Of a DNA stretch of 64,000 nt, positions 48,058 to 60,247 are shown piece by piece (within the stretch, counting starts at the first letter, position 1; the number at the start of each line of letters is the position of its first letter). Made by a program: the position numbers and the translations under genes. The DNA comes from Mactra quadrangularis (Eukaryota; Mollusca; Bivalvia; Venerida; Mactridae): assembly GCA_025267735.1 (NCBI GenBank), contig CM046309.1, forward strand, positions 57,232,319-57,296,318, read 5' to 3'. The notes beneath the pieces were generated by a model. The model saw nothing but the letters and a program-made list of their open reading frames with translations. It did no database searches and was not told where the DNA came from.

Positions 48058-51000
48058 TTAGATTTTTTCTTCATCAATCTTTTCTGTAACATTTATTTCA
48101 TCTGTTGTAAAATGATCAGGTGGTTTAGGTAGTTCTGGTTGTATACACATATATACAATCATCAACAATGCCTAAAACAATATAGAATGCATAACATTAC
48201 AAAACAAGGGAGTTAATCTGGTTAACTTAAATATTGTTTTATGTCATATAATTATCTCCGTTTACATGAAGTCAATGTATTTTTTAAACAACTACAAAGA
48301 ATGTAAGCAAACAATTACTATTTTTCCTATTATTCATTCTAGAATAATAATTTAATAATATTAGATATACATAAAACGGCTAAAACTTTTCTCTGTCAGA
48401 AAATTCCCAATTTGTTCAGTGAATTTTTATGTTAACTCTGAATCCTCTGCGCAAAAATTGAGTCCAGCTGTAATACGGGCTATACTTATCATGTTTTTTT
48501 ATTAAACTAATTCTACATCATTCTCCTTCCCTAAGCCTTGTTAGATTCTCGATAGAGAATCTTGATAACCTCAGGGTACGAGAATGATTCAAATCATTCT
48601 GCATATATTGCAATGACAAGAACTGTCATAATGATTATGTATTTCAATGTATAGTGTGTTTTTATACTTACTCCGACCAATAACAACCCAGCAATACCAA
48701 CAGATGCCCAAGGAAATCCAAATGTATCAACCATTACACCACCAAATGTTGGACCAAGAAATGCTCTGAAAATAATATTCATGATTTTATAATCATTTAT
48801 TCACAAACTTTTGGAGGGCACTTCACACAGTGTGTCTGACATACTATAACATAATTATTGCCAAGAGATTTAGCCTTTTCAGGAGGAAAGATTAGGTTGA
48901 CTGATGGCCGTTATATGGCCTATACAATGTTTTGCTATGGCGTTAAACCCAACTAAAACAAAACAATAAAACGCCAATCATGTGCTAACAATTGAATATG
49001 ACGTAACTTAATTTTAATTCTATGTATAAGTGATCATTGTAAATATCAAGGTACTCGAGTAATATAAATAAATGTTGCTCCTACTTGGGCACAATCTAAA
49101 ATCATTCCACAAAGAGCACAGACTTTGGGTTGCTCTCAATGAAATATTTTACAAATTAACACTATCAACTTACCCTAAAGAAAAACTAGAGGTAAAAAAT
49201 CCAGAGACTTTACCATAAGTATTTATATCTGTAGGCATTCCTAATGAACTATAAAATAAAAAAAAATTAAAACATATCATTTATTGAGTATGAACTATTT
49301 AAAACATAAAATAGCATTTACTGACTGACAATGCAATGTTAGTTTATTTATACAGTTTTGTATGTTAAACAAGTCTAGAAATATAATTTGTGTTGGCAAA
49401 ACCAACTTACAGCAATACAATTACTGAACTAATTTTTGTGGGGTATTATAGGTACTGTGGTTAGTAAGAGTTATTCCTGTTACCTAGAACTATAATTATC
49501 TCCAAAAGCATTGACATACAAAGGTAAGATCTATGGAATAAGATAAAAGGCACAATGCACATATCAACCGTTGGCCAGAATTATTTCAGGAGCATTGACA
49601 GACAAAGATTCAATTCAAAGAATTAGATAAAAGGCATGAGTCACATGTATATGTACTTGCCCTCACTTGAATACTACTACGCCTGTTAAACTGTAGCGTG
49701 TTCAATTACACTAAACTTTACAGAACGTTACACAACGATACATTCGGAACTCCTTGGCCATTCGCTGCGAAAAATCTAATCTAATACACAAATATGCGAT
49801 CGTTAAGGCGATGAGTAATATTTCAAAATTTACGGACTATAAACAAAACATCACTCAATGGCTAAACGATCATATATGTGTTTACTTCAACACCGGTAGT
49901 TTCAAAATAGCGTCTAAATATGTCAGAGATTAATCGCAACGAATGGCCGAGGAGTTCCAAATGTATGGTTACGGAACGTTTTGTAACGTTCGCGGTAACT
50001 GAACGCAGGGCTGGTTGGGTGTTTTCGTCTATATTAAATGATTTGTGGTCATCAACTAAAAACTTTTCTGAAGTGTAAAGATTATTGAAATGTTTCATAT
50101 AACACTATTCTTTTGGAGCTCGAACCTCTGGGTTAAATTTTTGTGTGTCTTCATAGTGGGGTACAAGCCAGAGGGTATAGATTTAAAGAAGTATAAGAAC
50201 TTACTTGGCGCCAATAAGTATAGCTTTAAATGTTGGTATCAATGTAAAACTCAGAAATGGTCCAAATGCTACAAGAGCTATGATGTTGATGTAGAGTTCA
50301 CTAAGAAAAGAGAGACAATATAATAAGAGCATCATAATGTATATCGGGGGGGGGGGGGTATCCAGGATTTTTTTCTAGGGGGTACGAACTTTTTCTAGGG
50401 GGGGGGGTCCAAACTTTCGAACCACAACCACTTTATACACAATTTGCAGAATAATGCAACATATTAATAAAAAACCTACATAATCATTAAATCTACGTAA
50501 AGCATCGAGGAAATTACTTCATGCTACTTAAAAATGACGTATAGTCAAGAAATACACTAACGGACAGGTACATTTTGGAAATTCCTCGGGGGGGGGTGGT
50601 CTGGACCCCCCCCCCCTGATCCCTCGCTAGATCAGCCTATATATATAAACGTTTGTTGTAGTAAAAAGTTATGTGCTCTCTCGGCTAGCTCAGTAGGTGG
50701 CATGCAAGTCTACTGAACAAGTGGTTGTGGTTTTAGTTCTCTGGCGAAGCATACTGTCGTGGAGTTTGGTCAAGAATGAATTCTTCACGCCTAGCATTAT
50801 TGGTAATTATTTGGGCAGTTGTCAGTCACTGATGGAAGTATGCACCTAGTAACTGCATGGTTAATAGATAAATTAAAAGGGTTTGCCTTTCCAGGAATTA
50901 CGAGTAGAATGGCTTGACTGCTGTGATATGATCATATATTTGTTGATACCGTGTTTAACCCAACCAAAAAATATTTTCTGCAGTACAATATATTTAGAAT

Positions 51001-53530
51001 TTTAGATCTATGTACAACTTACTTTGGTATAAAAGGTAAAAATGGAGCAGGTCCTAAAAGAAACCATGATATTATTGAACCTATGTTCCCTACAGTTATC
51101 ATCATTCTTATATGTCCCTGTAAGAGATATGTAACAATGTATAGGCCTACAGTTCCACTTGTAATGGCCATCAAAATTTACGCTTTTAATTTAGCGAGAT
51201 TGCCTTCTTTTAATGTTCCGAGCAAGCTCTAAAGCATTGTACATGATTTTATGACAGTTGTGCGAACAGCACAAATTGGTAAAGCTATAAACATTTGGTT
51301 GATTGTATGGATTTTGTTTCCCTAGTTCTTCTTGAATGCCTACAGACTGTGGCGAGGTGCTCTTGCATCTGGTCTAAAAATATAGACATTTTTTTTCGTC
51401 TTCAATTAAGCATTTAGGTATTAAAAATCGTCCAAAATCACACAAATTGCAATAGCCAAGGTGGACTTTATACCATAACTTATATCTGTTGTATTCCCTA
51501 TAAATTGATTATCCGCTTTAGTTTATACAAGTGCCCTATAAAAACATACATGATTCAAGGTCTACGTGATGGTATTTTATATTCAAGTTATTCCATGTGC
51601 TTGCATAAATGTATCGTATAAAATTAATATGCTAAGACATAACTTCATAATGTTTGGGTGCAGATATATAGGACTTTCTTTCAACCTTGACGATGAAATG
51701 TGGTGTTATTTAATTGATATATACGATGAAAATATACGATTTTGTATTTTCGTTATATTGAAAAATGGATCTACTTTTTGAGGCGCTTTTAGGAGGGCGG
51801 TGAAAAGGCCAACTAACAAAACTCAGATGAGAAAATCCGTTATATTAACTACAGCTGATGTACATTGTACCAGTCTTGCTAAAAATACCAGGTAAAGCAC
51901 CATACAATTAACTACTGCTGTTAAAACCCAACCTCATACTACATGTACATGTAAATATAAATAATTCTTACCTTTTTATCACCTAGGTATCCTATAAAAG
52001 GAGCTGATATTGCATACATTGATGGTGATATCAAAAATACGAGACCAATAGCCCAGGCATCCAAATTAAACTGAAAATAAACGAACATATATTCTGTATA
52101 CAATTGACTTAGTAGAAATTGATTTCGATTGGTTTTCTCAGCCATAAACGCGCTTGACTTTGAATCCAGTGGCTTTTGATGAGATTCCAAGGCAAAGCCT
52201 TTATACGTTTGAAGAGTTTGATCATAAAAGACTTACTACCATCATTCTTCTGCCTACACAATGCATATGTATCAAAATTGGCAATTGTTCAAATATTCAA
52301 ACCTTTTAAGGACAATTTGACCGCCACAATTTGACTGAAAGTGATGAAAAGCATTGTAATTTAAAAGAGTCTGTGTAACAAATTGTTATTCTGTCAAGTT
52401 TAGACAGCATGTGAAGCACATAGCTGTCTCATTTATACAAGAATAGAATCATTTATCTTAGATTTAAACGTAAACAGCATAGGCATTGCCATTGTACATG
52501 TATCTTTATAGAGAACAAGATCTGTTAAGCACTTCATATCATCATCCAATGAGAAAAGCATACATATATTCAAGTTCTTCGTCGCGACTTCATTTTTGTG
52601 TCGTGAAATTGGCTCTGACCAAATATGCCATTTATGTACTTGTATTATAATTAAAAGAGATGAAAATGATGCAGGAAAATCGCGATCCTGAATGGAACCC
52701 GGAACTTCGGTCTAAACTGCTAGTCTGTAAAAATTGTGTGAAAGTTTACCTGCTGTAAATGGGTTGCTAAAGTTGGATTATAATATCCTATACTAATACA
52801 GCATACAGTAACATTGAGAAATGTTAAACATACCAGTGGACTTCTTAACAGTGTTAATATAGACCCTGAATAGTGTCTCTTTGTACCTGAAATAAATTCA
52901 ACCAATAGGCTATATAGCAACGTAATTTGGTGTCCAACTCACCTTGGGATTGGATCCCTAAGTACTTTGCCCCCAGCGTTCATTGCTACATGGCTCTTAT
53001 ATACATATTTATTTTATTTGAGACACAAACATACTTGGGTATGTTCTTAATCAAGTAATAAAATTAAAAACAAATTCCATCTGTAGATGAGTTATTCTTC
53101 CATGAGAATTTTTTACTTTTGATTTAAATTAAACATATTAAATTTCTTGTTTAAGATATATGGTTGGACATTTACCGGTATTAAATGGTAAATTAAATAC
53201 TAATATGCCGATATGTAGATCGATCTAAATTGATCATTAGAAAGGAATCAAATGAAAACAAAAAAAAGTTTTCAAGATTTCTGAAATCAAAATGTTATAT
53301 AGATTGTATTAGTACAAGTAAAAACATGAGCTAACCTTCAATAGATGGCATTACAAAACTTATTAATAATCCACACAGTATAACAACTGTACCCATTACA
53401 AAGAAAGGTAAACCATATCCTCCAACCTATTATATATGCAAATACAATATAATAATGATAAAAATAATAATGATAATAATAATGATAATGATGATGATAA
53501 GGATGGTGATGATGATGGTGTTGGTGGTGG

Positions 53531-53564
<34 letters not shown>

Positions 53565-56500
53565 AATGATAATGATGATGATAATGCTTATGATGATGAT
53601 GATTATGGTGATGATGATGATGATGATAATAATGATGATGATGATGATGGTGGTGATGATGATGATGATGATGATGATGATAATGATGATGATGATGATG
53701 ATGATGATAATGACAATAATAATAAGAATAATAATAATAATAGTAGTAGCAAATAACAAATAATAAATAATAATAATGAAGACTTTATTTATAGAAACAA
53801 CACAGTAAGACAAAGCCCTGTCTTTCCTGTGAGCCTCTTAATAGTATCACTTTAGTTTACCATATTATCAACCACATCATATAATATCATTTTTGAAATG
53901 GGACATTTTAGGACACTCATATTTGCCTTTTAGTGTGACAGAGAGTCAACTTGGTCTCACTGTTTCACACGTTATTTGCCAGCAAGAAATGGCCAATTGA
54001 GTCCATGTCAACTCAGGGGGGGGGGGGGGAATGATCGAAACTTTCGTGTAAATGCCTCCAACACATAGTGTGATTATTTTCCATTGTCAATTAGCTCATT
54101 GGTTCCAATAAAAATGATGTTTTTTCATGTTTGTTTTTTAGTTTGGTTTAACGCCATGTCAACCCAATGTACAGGTCATAACACGACTGTCAGTCAATCT
54201 ATACACCGTTCTTGATGGGGGCTAAGCCTCTGAATATAGATGTTAACCAGTTACATGACACATTCTTCCGTCTGAGACTGACAACTGCCCTGCATGATTT
54301 TGAATCAGTGGTAGATGGGAGAATGGCCGTAAACTTATATCAAAGTGTGAATGTATTACCTCATATAAAGCTCCACCCAATGCTGGTCCCACCATCATTC
54401 CAAGACCAGAAAATGTTTCCAATGTACCCTGTAATGTAGCTTTTATACAGAAACAAAACTTAATACAATTGTTGCTAGCTCAAAAATACTCTTATTCATT
54501 CATATAGTTCGTTTTTCTCAACTGTCAAAACATGAATAATTTCACGGTGAATGCCTTTATCAAAATTATTGTTGTAATACATCCTTGTGTTTCCGAAAGT
54601 GGGTATTATGATCGAGTTAAGCTGCTAATGCCGAATGATATGTTTTAATCAAGAAATTTTTAATAACAATTAGGCAACCAGTACAAAAACAATGAATTCA
54701 GTCACCGTGAAATTATTCAAGCTTTGACAGTTGAGAAAAAAACGGACTAGAAACTTGTATACATTGTATTTGTGACGTCTTGATCTTGAACCATTTCCAA
54801 TATCAATATTTCGATTTATCTCTGCACTCTCTGCACCAACATACTAACATATCTAACCCTCTTGCATTATTCTGTAATTCTATGATTCTTAACCAGGACT
54901 ATATTTATATCATTCTCATGTTTATGTCTTTTCTAATTTCCTGGTACACCCTTAAAGCTTATGCTTGTAACACATAGTTTGAATAATTATGTTGATAAAT
55001 TAATTAATGTTGAACTTAGAATTTGCTCGAATGTCATTTTTGTTCTAAATAATGGATTATGCATGTACGTGTATCCATTCATACTAAAACAGTACTATAC
55101 ATAAGCGGATCGGGGGGGGGGGCGAACGCGGCGTACGCCTTCTAAAATTGCCTTTAGAGGCAAAGGTTTTTCTTCTGTCATAAACTATGATATTTATAGG
55201 AACATATATGAATACAAATGAAAAAAAATCATTAAGTAATAAGACTGGGAGTACACTAATACAATGGCAATTCCTTCTAATTATTTGTAAGATTTTAACA
55301 TGATCCTGTGAGGAAATTATATGATTTATATCTGGATGTTTTATTGTATATCCCGGGAAAGGATAGCTTAGGTTCTGTAAATGAATCCCTTAGAAATGAG
55401 CTTTCGGGGCCGCAACCCCCCGTACCCCTGGTCAGAGCTTTGCTCAGGACCCATAAGGGGGCCCTTAAATACCGCCCTTCGACCCCAGTCTGCTTGTTCA
55501 TTTTCTGCCCCCACCGTAACTAGAAATCCTGGATCCGCCTAAGTTATGTCCAAGGACTTTGAAATATGCATTATCAATGGACGTACCATTACAGTAATGA
55601 CGTTATCAGGAAACTCATGAGCCATGATGGCAAACAAAGCTGTAACAAACGCAGAACAACCAATAGCCTCCACGGTACGACATAGAAAACACATTGTTAT
55701 AAATATAGAGCCATCTGGACACTTGTCTAATAATCTGAAAAATAAACTAATTTAGTTACAAACCAGAAATGTCTTTAAAAAAGACCTACGGCGTTAGAAT
55801 CTCCTAGAATTAGGAGACAAGCATGACATCATTCTGACATGTCAAAGTGAAACAAAATATCTGCATCATGTGCAATTAATTATTGCGTTTCACATTGCAT
55901 TTCCGGTTTACCATTGATATGTCCCAAATAAATGGATCACTATCGTAGTCATATATCTTTTTTAGAGTGTGTTTTACGTATTTACTGCAGTATGGTTAAT
56001 AAACATATAATACAAAAATTTATCAATATATAATTAAGTCAGATCTTCCTCAAGGTTTTTAATAAGGGTCCGTTTGCAACAACAGTTTCAGTTAGCAATA
56101 TGTGCAGACGTTTATCTTCTTCATCTCCCAACTCTGCATTATAAAGTATTTTAATCTATGAAATCCAGAAAAAAACACCACACCAATGAGATGACGTCAT
56201 GTTAAGTTTTTTTTCTTCAATGAATATACTTGTATAAGATTTCATAATTTCTTCGTATGATTTCATCGATCAACACGACAATTCGCAATAATAAGCATTA
56301 ATGAAAAAATCAATCTATATAACTTTTTTTTCAAAAGCACAGGTAATCCAGACTATTGTTTTCAAGATTCGAAACGTTACTTTGATAACCTCGCCGTTCT
56401 CGTAAGACAATTCATCTGGCTGTATAACGTTGCCGAACTCGCAGGCTTTTGCTCAGTTTTGCTTTTTTACTTCGAAAACGTGTATCACTTAGTTATACAG

Positions 56501-58670
56501 TCCTTCTGCGTCATTCGGAACACCTCGACCTTTCATGAATAAATCCGTAGCGAATGCCCAAGAAGTTCCGAATGCTTTTGCGTGTATCATGCTGTGGATA
56601 CAAATGACGTTTTAAGACTTCGATGCGTCCATTGATGATTTGCACCAATATTTCCCTTCAAAGTCTTTGCTCAAAAATATATATCTCCGTAAACAGATAT
56701 CCTGTAGAGCATTGTCGTACAGGATCTCTACTGTCTCCGTGGAAGGTCACGTCGAGATGAACTTTGTGTTGACCAATCAATGCGTAGCTTTCATCTAGAC
56801 ACTATAAAACATTTTGATTTTGTAATTTCTCTTTTTAGACAGTTTGCTAGCTAATTTAACAGCGGTATTATTCACAGTCTGCGATTGGACGGCTCATTTC
56901 AAATTGCGTGACGTAGACGATGTAAACAAGTTACGTACATTGTATCATAACAATTTCGTCATGAATATTATGATGAGAAAAGGTCATCTTCGTTTGAAAA
57001 AGTCCAGATCTAAATTAGCGAGTAGGAGAGCGGAAAATTTTAGATCGGGTTTTAATCAGATTGCAAAAATGTTTACACTCCATTCGCAGCTCAGTGAATA
57101 CTCTATCGTAAGTAAACGAGAGTGAAACATTCGGCTGATGTACAGGAGTACATGTAACTTACCCAAACAAGATAGCCGTAGTTCCACAAACCATTATACC
57201 AGTTACAAACATAAATTTACATCCTATTTTAGATATCTGAAACAAATTAATACCCGTACAAGTCTAAGTATTAACACAAAAGCACTTTTAAATTTTACAG
57301 CTATTTGTTGAGACTGACCAACAGACGGACAGACGGACGGACAGATGGGCGGGGGACGGGCAAATGAACGGACAGACAGACATTTTTGTGACGCAATGTA
57401 GCCTTGGGGATCTGAATGTAACTGAGTATACTTTCAAGACATTCGAAGAGCTCGGTATTTTTCGTCACGTGTGAAACTAGAAATAAATACATGTAATGCC
57501 AAATATTGTTCAGATCAAAACCATAAAACAAATACATTTGTACTTACATAATTTCCAAATATAGGCGATGTTACGAATATGACTAATTCAAAACTTCCGA
57601 ATATAAATCCAATGATACTTTGAGAAACCCCTTTTTTACCAGCCTGAAAACAACAACAACAATAATAAGAAAGATTCGATATAAAGACCGCCTTAGTTAT
57701 TGCAATCATGCGATGCTTGACGAATTTTAAGTCCCAAATGCTTAAAGGTACCCATTCACAGATTTCAACTTCAATATCAACTTTTTCCAAAACTACCAAA
57801 TATGTATGAAAATATTTTGGAATTAGGAAAGTAGTGTTCTGATAATGACAATTTTAGTGTAAATTGTCATACAACTACAAATGATAGGTATAGACAATTT
57901 TAGTGTATTTTGTGACTTCTATTGTATATTTCTTGCAACCTACAGGTCAGTGTGTCTTAAAATAATAACAATAAATATTTTGACACAATTACAGACACTG
58001 AATGGTATATTTCAAAATTATAGAAAAAAAACCAAATCTGTGAACTAGTACCTTTAATTTGAGAAAAGAATATTTCTTATATCAAGACCATTTCGTTACT
58101 AAGACCATCAACTTTGATGGTCCTAAAACTTTAAAAAGTTAAACTTTCAACTGTCAGTGAGGGTTAATTGCGAGTGCAGTCATTAATAGCACTATATTGT
58201 ATCATTCGGGACTCCTCGGCCTTTCGCTACGAATTTATGAAAGGTCGAGATGTTCCGAATGTTTATTGTATATGTACAGAGCGTAAATCACTACGAACAC
58301 ACCACAACTTTAGAACAATTGACGAACATTGCCGAACATATCCAACTGCATGTCATTTTATTAGGAATAGGACCGAATCGTAACCGAATGTAAAATTGTA
58401 ATAAAAACGTCCTTTTCATAATCATATTAGATACATTTAAAAGATAAATCTTTGTAACAAGTCACTTACCTCAATTGGAAAAAATGGCGCCAACAACGAA
58501 TAGCAACAATTGGCACAAAAATTGACAAAAGCTAAAGACACGAAAATGAATTTTCTTCTTCTATCAATTCGTTTAAAATTAAATTTTGGAACATCTGATA
58601 TCTCAGGTGATATCGGCTTGTATAGTTGATCTTGTTTCAATATCAATGGTGTAATCTCTGATTTGTCCAT
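48058..58670 (-). CDS. SLC18B1: SLC18B1-like MFS transporter, thirteen coding exons
   Basis: Coding exons: 58670-58470, 57643-57548, 57236-57163, 55734-55587, 54428-54360, 53426-53336, 52886-52750, 52070-51972, 51117-51023, 50300-50205, 49248-49174, 48765-48672 and 48171-48058. All are GT-AG and in frame, 462 aa (human SLC18B1 is 456). Segments match SLC18B1 along the whole length: CYSLLAPFFPIE in TM1, SQSIIGFIFGSFELV, FGNY, KFMFVTG, GTLETFSGLGMMVGPALGG and GAFLGPTFGG. The hydrophobic profile fits twelve membrane helices. SLC18B1 is reported to be a vesicular polyamine transporter. An acceptor about 4 nt before the ATG (near 58675) shows that a non-coding 5' exon lies further upstream, not located. 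Introns hold several MITEs and a long microsatellite. Confidence 0.94.
48519..48586. mobile_element. Foldback element family C, variant copy in an SLC18B1 intron
   Basis: cattctccttccctaagcc and gggtacgagaatg ends with a perfect gattctcgatagagaatc centre. It lies about 85 bp downstream, in transcript direction, of the exon at 48672-48765. Confidence 0.62.
48865..48965 (+). repeat. SINE tail of the second type in an SLC18B1 intron
   Basis: tttagccttttcaggaggaa, ttaggttgactgatggccgt and ggcgttaaacccaactaaaa. A copy on the opposite strand is at 54140-54235. Confidence 0.5.
49693..50008. mobile_element. MITE family B (GTAGCGTGTTCAATTAC), copy 1, in an SLC18B1 intron
   Basis: About 315 bp. The left end is GTAGCGTGTTCAATTACAC and the inner arm CATTCGGAACTCCTTGGCC is repeated inverted on the right. 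The right terminus is partly lost. The copy at 61406-61666 is cleaner. Confidence 0.7.
50345..50639. mobile_element. C/G-run DNA element type 1, inverted copy in an SLC18B1 intron
   Basis: Shares ggacaggtacattttggaaa and tcgaaccacaaccac with the complement of 27001-27290. The outer end near 50635 is degraded. Confidence 0.66.
50683..50970 (+). mobile_element. tRNA-derived SINE with a second tail type, in an SLC18B1 intron
   Basis: Head: ggctagctcagtaggtgg (A box) and a decayed B box (gtggttgtggttttagttc). Tail: ggagtttggtcaagaatgaa, gcctttccaggaattac and gtttaacccaaccaaaaaa. Confidence 0.65.
53446..53780. repeat. GAT/AAT microsatellite next to an SLC18B1 splice acceptor
   Basis: About 330 bp of GAT with interspersed AAT, GGT and TAT triplets. 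It begins some 20 bp from the acceptor of the exon at 53336-53426, so the branch-point region of that intron lies in or beside the repeat. Confidence 0.92.
54140..54235 (-). repeat. SINE tail of the second type, inverted
   Basis: On the minus strand: ggcttagcccccatcaagaa, tagattgactgacagtcgtg and ggcgttaaaccaaactaaaa. Confidence 0.5.
54507..54747. mobile_element. MITE family A, copy 3, in an SLC18B1 intron
   Basis: 241 bp, opposite internal orientation to copies 1 and 2, same TIRs, flanked by TA (54505-54506, 54748-54749). It lies between the exons at 54360-54428 and 55587-55734. Confidence 0.8.
55102..55541. mobile_element. C/G-run DNA element type 2, in an SLC18B1 intron
   Basis: 440 bp, ends AAGCGGATC and GGATCCGCCT, with an inner cgtacgcc motif. 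Shares gagtacactaatac, atttgtaagatt and cccttagaaatgagct-like stretches with 60752-61264. It ends about 45 bp from the exon at 55587. Confidence 0.66.
56684..57122. repeat. Interspersed repeat family E, copy 2, in an SLC18B1 intron
   Basis: About 440 bp, the longest copy. It shares gaccaatcaatgcgtagctt, gattggacggctcatttcaa and gtcatgaatattatgatgag with copy 1. An apparent open frame of about 93 codons inside it matches no protein I recognise and is probably chance. Confidence 0.7.
57742..58057. mobile_element. TTAA-ended MITE (piggyBac-like), copy 1, in SLC18B1 intron 1
   Basis: 316 bp. Ends are TTAAAGGTAC...ATTCACAGATTT and AAATCTGTGAAC...GTACCTTTAA. TTAA at each end fits the piggyBac target site. 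The second copy, inverted, is at 59904-60247. Confidence 0.72.
58202..58262. repeat. Small palindrome related to MITE family B
   Basis: cattcgggactcctcggcc...cgaaagg-type arms and tgaaaggtcgagatgttccg make a short foldback. A similar foldback is at 56513-56571 (cattcggaacacctcgacc and gttccgaatg). Both lie in SLC18B1 introns. Confidence 0.5.
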
Positions 58671-58739
58671 GATTTCTACAAACAACAAATATATATACAT
58701 GTACTAAAATTTAACAACAAAAATAACAATAACCATCCA

Positions 58740-59584
58740 GAAAACTATGGCGATCATTGACGAAGATCTACCTCAGCAATCGGAAGCGGTAGCACAATGT
58801 CTATAACACGCCATGTTTCTATGTCGTTCTGACTTTTTTTAACAGAATCAATATGCAGTGGAATTTAAATTTACCAACAAAGTCCATATTAGAACTACCT
58901 TCTCTCCTTGTTATGCCCTTGGTATATTTGCGTTGTATATCTCCGAGGGGTTCCGAGGGAGCAATTTAACAAGAGCAGTTTACGAAGAGTACTCTAAACT
59001 ATTAAGAGATCTCGTAAAAACAAAATTATTCATAGATATGAAATCCAAATGAGATGAGTTAAATTCAAAGATGGCTTCTTTCATTGAATGAAATGCTTAA
59101 AATTTGTATAAAAATTTCCCAAGTTCGGCAGCAAAACGTGAGTGTGACCGCAGCATATAACAAGTTCGAAAGGCAAAACATGTCCTTTCAGTACATATAC
59201 CAAACATTGATTAATTAAAATGCATACCTGAATATACAATTGTTCCTACGAGATGTATCAGTGACCAGTATGAATATATATTTGTATCTCATATTAAATT
59301 GTTCAGAATTCTAGTACTTAAATAACCGTGGTATTGCACAACAATTTGACACCATCCTATTTCTTCGTAAAGTACATATGTATAGAGTTATAAACAGTTT
59401 ATCCCATCACTTCTACACTATGTATTCATTAACAGCAGATTAGAAAACTGCCTAACCTTTCTTGGTTGGGTTCTACGCAGTAACAATCCATTATATAGGT
59501 TAAAGTTAAAAAAGTTAAAGTGCAGTTTAAAGTCTGTTTCCATCTACATGTTCATCCGACTTTACAATCTTGTACAATAACTCC
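58740..59584. other. SLC18B1: Upstream region of SLC18B1
   Basis: The non-coding first exon and promoter of SLC18B1 must lie here or further right, but no donor could be fixed. A 64-codon frame at 58858-59052 is not recognised. Confidence 0.35.
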
Positions 59585-59765
59585 TGATCATTGAAATAAC
59601 CCTCAGGCAGGCGATCCCTCACAGTACCCATTCACACCTGGGTGGAGTGGAACAATTGTAGGTTAATTCTTGATCAAGGAAATTAGCAGTGCCCCTAGTG
59701 GGGATCGAACCAGGGACTTCTCGATCCCTAAGCGCGCGTTCTACCACTGGACCACTGCTCCTACA
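59585..59765 (-). mobile_element. tRNA-derived SINE with a third head and tail type
   Basis: On the minus strand: gcagtggtccagtggtagaa (A box), ccctggttcgatcccc (B box), then ttgatcaagaattaacctac and cacccaggtgtgaatgggta. It lies upstream of the SLC18B1 start codon. Confidence 0.7.
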
Positions 59766-59903
59766 ATAGGTTATACCACGGTGGTCAGTCAACGTACTTA
59801 CCATTACTGAAAACCGTTCCTGGAATCCTGTCTTTCCAATTTTGCGTTACTATTCATCGGTATTTTATTTATGATCTCAACAAATTATGTCCTGTTTTCT
59901 AAC

Positions 59904-60247
59904 TTAAAGGTACAATTCACAAATTTGGTTAAATATTTTCTATAATTTCAAAATACCATTCAGTGTCTGTAATTGTGTCAAAAATATCTTTTTAATATTT
60001 TAAGACAAACTGACCTATATGTTGCAAGCAATATACAATAAAAGTCACAAAAAATGCACTAAAATTGTCTATACCGTTACATTCGGTGTAGAGTTTTACT
60101 ATATGAAACACCATAATTTGTAGTTGTATGTCAGTTTGTCATTATCAGAACACAACGTTCCTGCTTCCCAAAAATGTTTCCATACAATTTTGATAGTTTC
60201 AGAAAAAGTTGATATTTAAGTTGAAATCTGTGAATGAGTACCTTTAA
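59904..60247. mobile_element. TTAA-ended MITE (piggyBac-like), copy 2
   Basis: 344 bp, inverted relative to copy 1, with the same ends and shared internal stretches (cattcagtgtctgtaattgt; cagaacacaacgttcc). Confidence 0.72.

Noticed and set aside
53430..53813. Poly-Ile, poly-Asp and poly-Met open frames
   Set aside because: They are translations of the GAT/AAT microsatellite.
56844..57125. A 93-codon gene in an SLC18B1 intron
   Set aside because: It lies within repeat family E, is broken in the other copies, and shows no family motif.
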